In this document: piece after piece, positions 6,343-7,202 of the stretch
How positions within the stretch are numbered: position 1 is the first letter of the stretch
How the letters are laid out: the number at the start of each line of letters is the position of its first letter
The notes under the pieces: model-generated
What the model was told of the DNA's origin: nothing
The model's input: only the letters and a program-made list of their open reading frames with translations
Database searches by the model: none
Made by a program: the position numbers and the translations under genes
Assembly: GCA_937915735.1 (NCBI GenBank)
Contig: CALGGS010000170.1
Coordinates: forward strand, 1 to 7,202
Origin: an uncultured Treponema sp.
Lineage (GTDB): Bacteria; Spirochaetota; Spirochaetia; Treponematales; Treponemataceae
Length of the DNA stretch: 7,202 nt
Direction of reading: 5' to 3'

Positions 6343-6352
6343 GTGAAAAAAT

Positions 6353-7202
6353 TTAAGCATCAATCTCAGCATTACTCAGCAAATTATTCTCAATGAATTT
6401 CCTTCGTTCCGGGGTGTTTTTGCCCATGTAGAATGACAGGAGCTGGGGAATGATTTTAAGCTGGCTGATTTCAACCGGGGTGAGGCGGATTGTGTCCGGA
6501 GCTATGAACTGCTTGAACTCGCTGGGGTTGATTTCACCCAGTCCTTTGAATCGGCTGGTTTCGCATGATTTTCCCAGTTTTGCCTGAGCCTTGTCCCGCT
6601 CGTCCTCAGAGTAGCAGTAGATGTTTTCTTTTTTGTTTCGCACGCGGAAAAGGGGCGTTTCAAGGATATAGACCCTGCCGCTGGTGACAAGCTCCTCAAA
6701 ATAGCCCAAAAAGAAGGTGAGTACCAGATTTCTGATATGGAAGCCGTCGTTATCGGCATCAGTCGCGATGACGATTTTTGAGTATTTGAGGTCTTCTACG
6801 CTGTTTTCGATTCCCAGGGCCATCATAAGCTGGTGGAGCTCGTCATTCTTGTAAATGTCGGTCTGGCGCTTTCCGTACATGTTCTCAGGCTTACCGCGAA
6901 GGGAGAAAATCGCCTGATAGTCAGCGTTCCGTGAGTGGGTCATAACGCCCGAAGCAGACTGTCCCTCGGTGATGAAAATCATGGAATTCTCGCCTTTTGA
7001 GCCGTCTTTCAGGTGGAAGCGGCAGTCATCCAGCTTTGGAATGCGGATGCTCATCTTTTTGGCCGCTTCTTTCATCTGCTTTTTTACGCTGGAAAGTTCC
7101 GTGCGGAGTTTTTCGTTTGCTTCAATTTTTGCCTTGAGCCTTTCTGCCGCCTTTGGATTTTTGTGGAGCCAGTTGTCCAGACCCGACTGAACTTCCGCCA
7201 CA
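6353..7202 (-). CDS. parE: DNA topoisomerase IV subunit B, C-terminal part (5' end outside the window)
   Basis: ATP-dependent partner of the A subunit; this part carries the Toprim metal-binding domain. About 283 codons are present, and the reading frame is open to the window edge, so the GHKL ATPase and transducer domains lie outside. Visible signatures are IFITEGQSASG, equivalent to the conserved EGDSA motif with the catalytic Glu, then LRGKPENMYG, then ATDADNDGFHIRNL, the DxD metal site, and SRFKGLGEINPSEFKQF near the end. The last residues, NNLLSNAEIDA, end at TAA (6355-6353). The GTG at 7201-7199 is internal, not a start. ParE rather than GyrB is chosen because the A-subunit partner downstream lacks a GyrA box; the split between these paralogues is not certain from this fragment alone. 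Confidence 0.88.
   Translation of the reverse strand, partial: VAEVQSGLDNWLHKNPKAAERLKAKIEANEKLRTELSSVKKQMKEAAKKMSIRIPKLDDCRFHLKDGSKGENSMIFITEGQSASGVMTHSRNADYQAIFSLRGKPENMYGKRQTDIYKNDELHQLMMALGIENSVEDLKYSKIVIATDADNDGFHIRNLVLTFFLGYFEELVTSGRVYILETPLFRVRNKKENIYCYSEDERDKAQAKLGKSCETSRFKGLGEINPSEFKQFIAPDTIRLTPVEISQLKIIPQLLSFYMGKNTPERRKFIENNLLSNAEIDA

Noticed and set aside
2689..6352. Transposon-borne island with terminal inverted repeats or target-site duplication
   Set aside because: Comparing both borders by eye I found no matching inverted or direct repeats and no transposase or integrase gene.

Overview
All seven genes in this window lie on the minus strand, so transcription runs from high to low coordinates. 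Two conserved housekeeping blocks flank a compact foreign-looking cassette. At the right end (6353-7202) is the C-terminal part of a type IIA topoisomerase B subunit (ParE-like). At the left are a complete topoisomerase A subunit (ParC-like, 748-2688) and the N-terminal third of valyl-tRNA synthetase (valS, 1-673). The organism is bacterial. My best guess is a Treponema-like spirochaete, because the A subunit is short and lacks a GyrA box, and because of the general protein style; this is inference, and no rRNA or other lineage marker is present.

Between parE and parC sits a 3.5-kb AT-rich island (about 28% G+C in counted stretches, against about 47-53% in sampled parC lines). It holds four tightly packed genes: an EcoRI-family adenine-N6 methyltransferase (5244-6248), a cytosine-C5 methyltransferase (4156-5244), a 292-residue protein with two degenerate LAGLIDADG-like motifs (3281-4159), and a 165-residue PD-(D/E)XK nuclease (2794-3291). 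Successive genes overlap by 1, 4 and 11 bases, so this is one translationally coupled operon. An extended -10 promoter with a perfect 7-bp dyad just upstream lies in the gap after parE.

The most interesting reading is a restriction-modification system with two methylases of different chemistry and a restriction enzyme split into two polypeptides: a LAGLIDADG-fold protein that has lost its catalytic acids and would read the DNA, and a small PD-(D/E)XK subunit that would cut it. The motifs and gene overlaps are visible; the joint function is inference. No EcoRI-type endonuclease is present, although the first methylase is clearly of the M.EcoRI family.

The island separates two topoisomerase genes that are commonly neighbours. 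The parC-proximal junction carries a G+C-rich element with hairpins, and I see no convincing new promoter for parC there. valS has its own good promoter downstream of parC. I found no tRNA, rRNA, CRISPR array, transposase or integrase.
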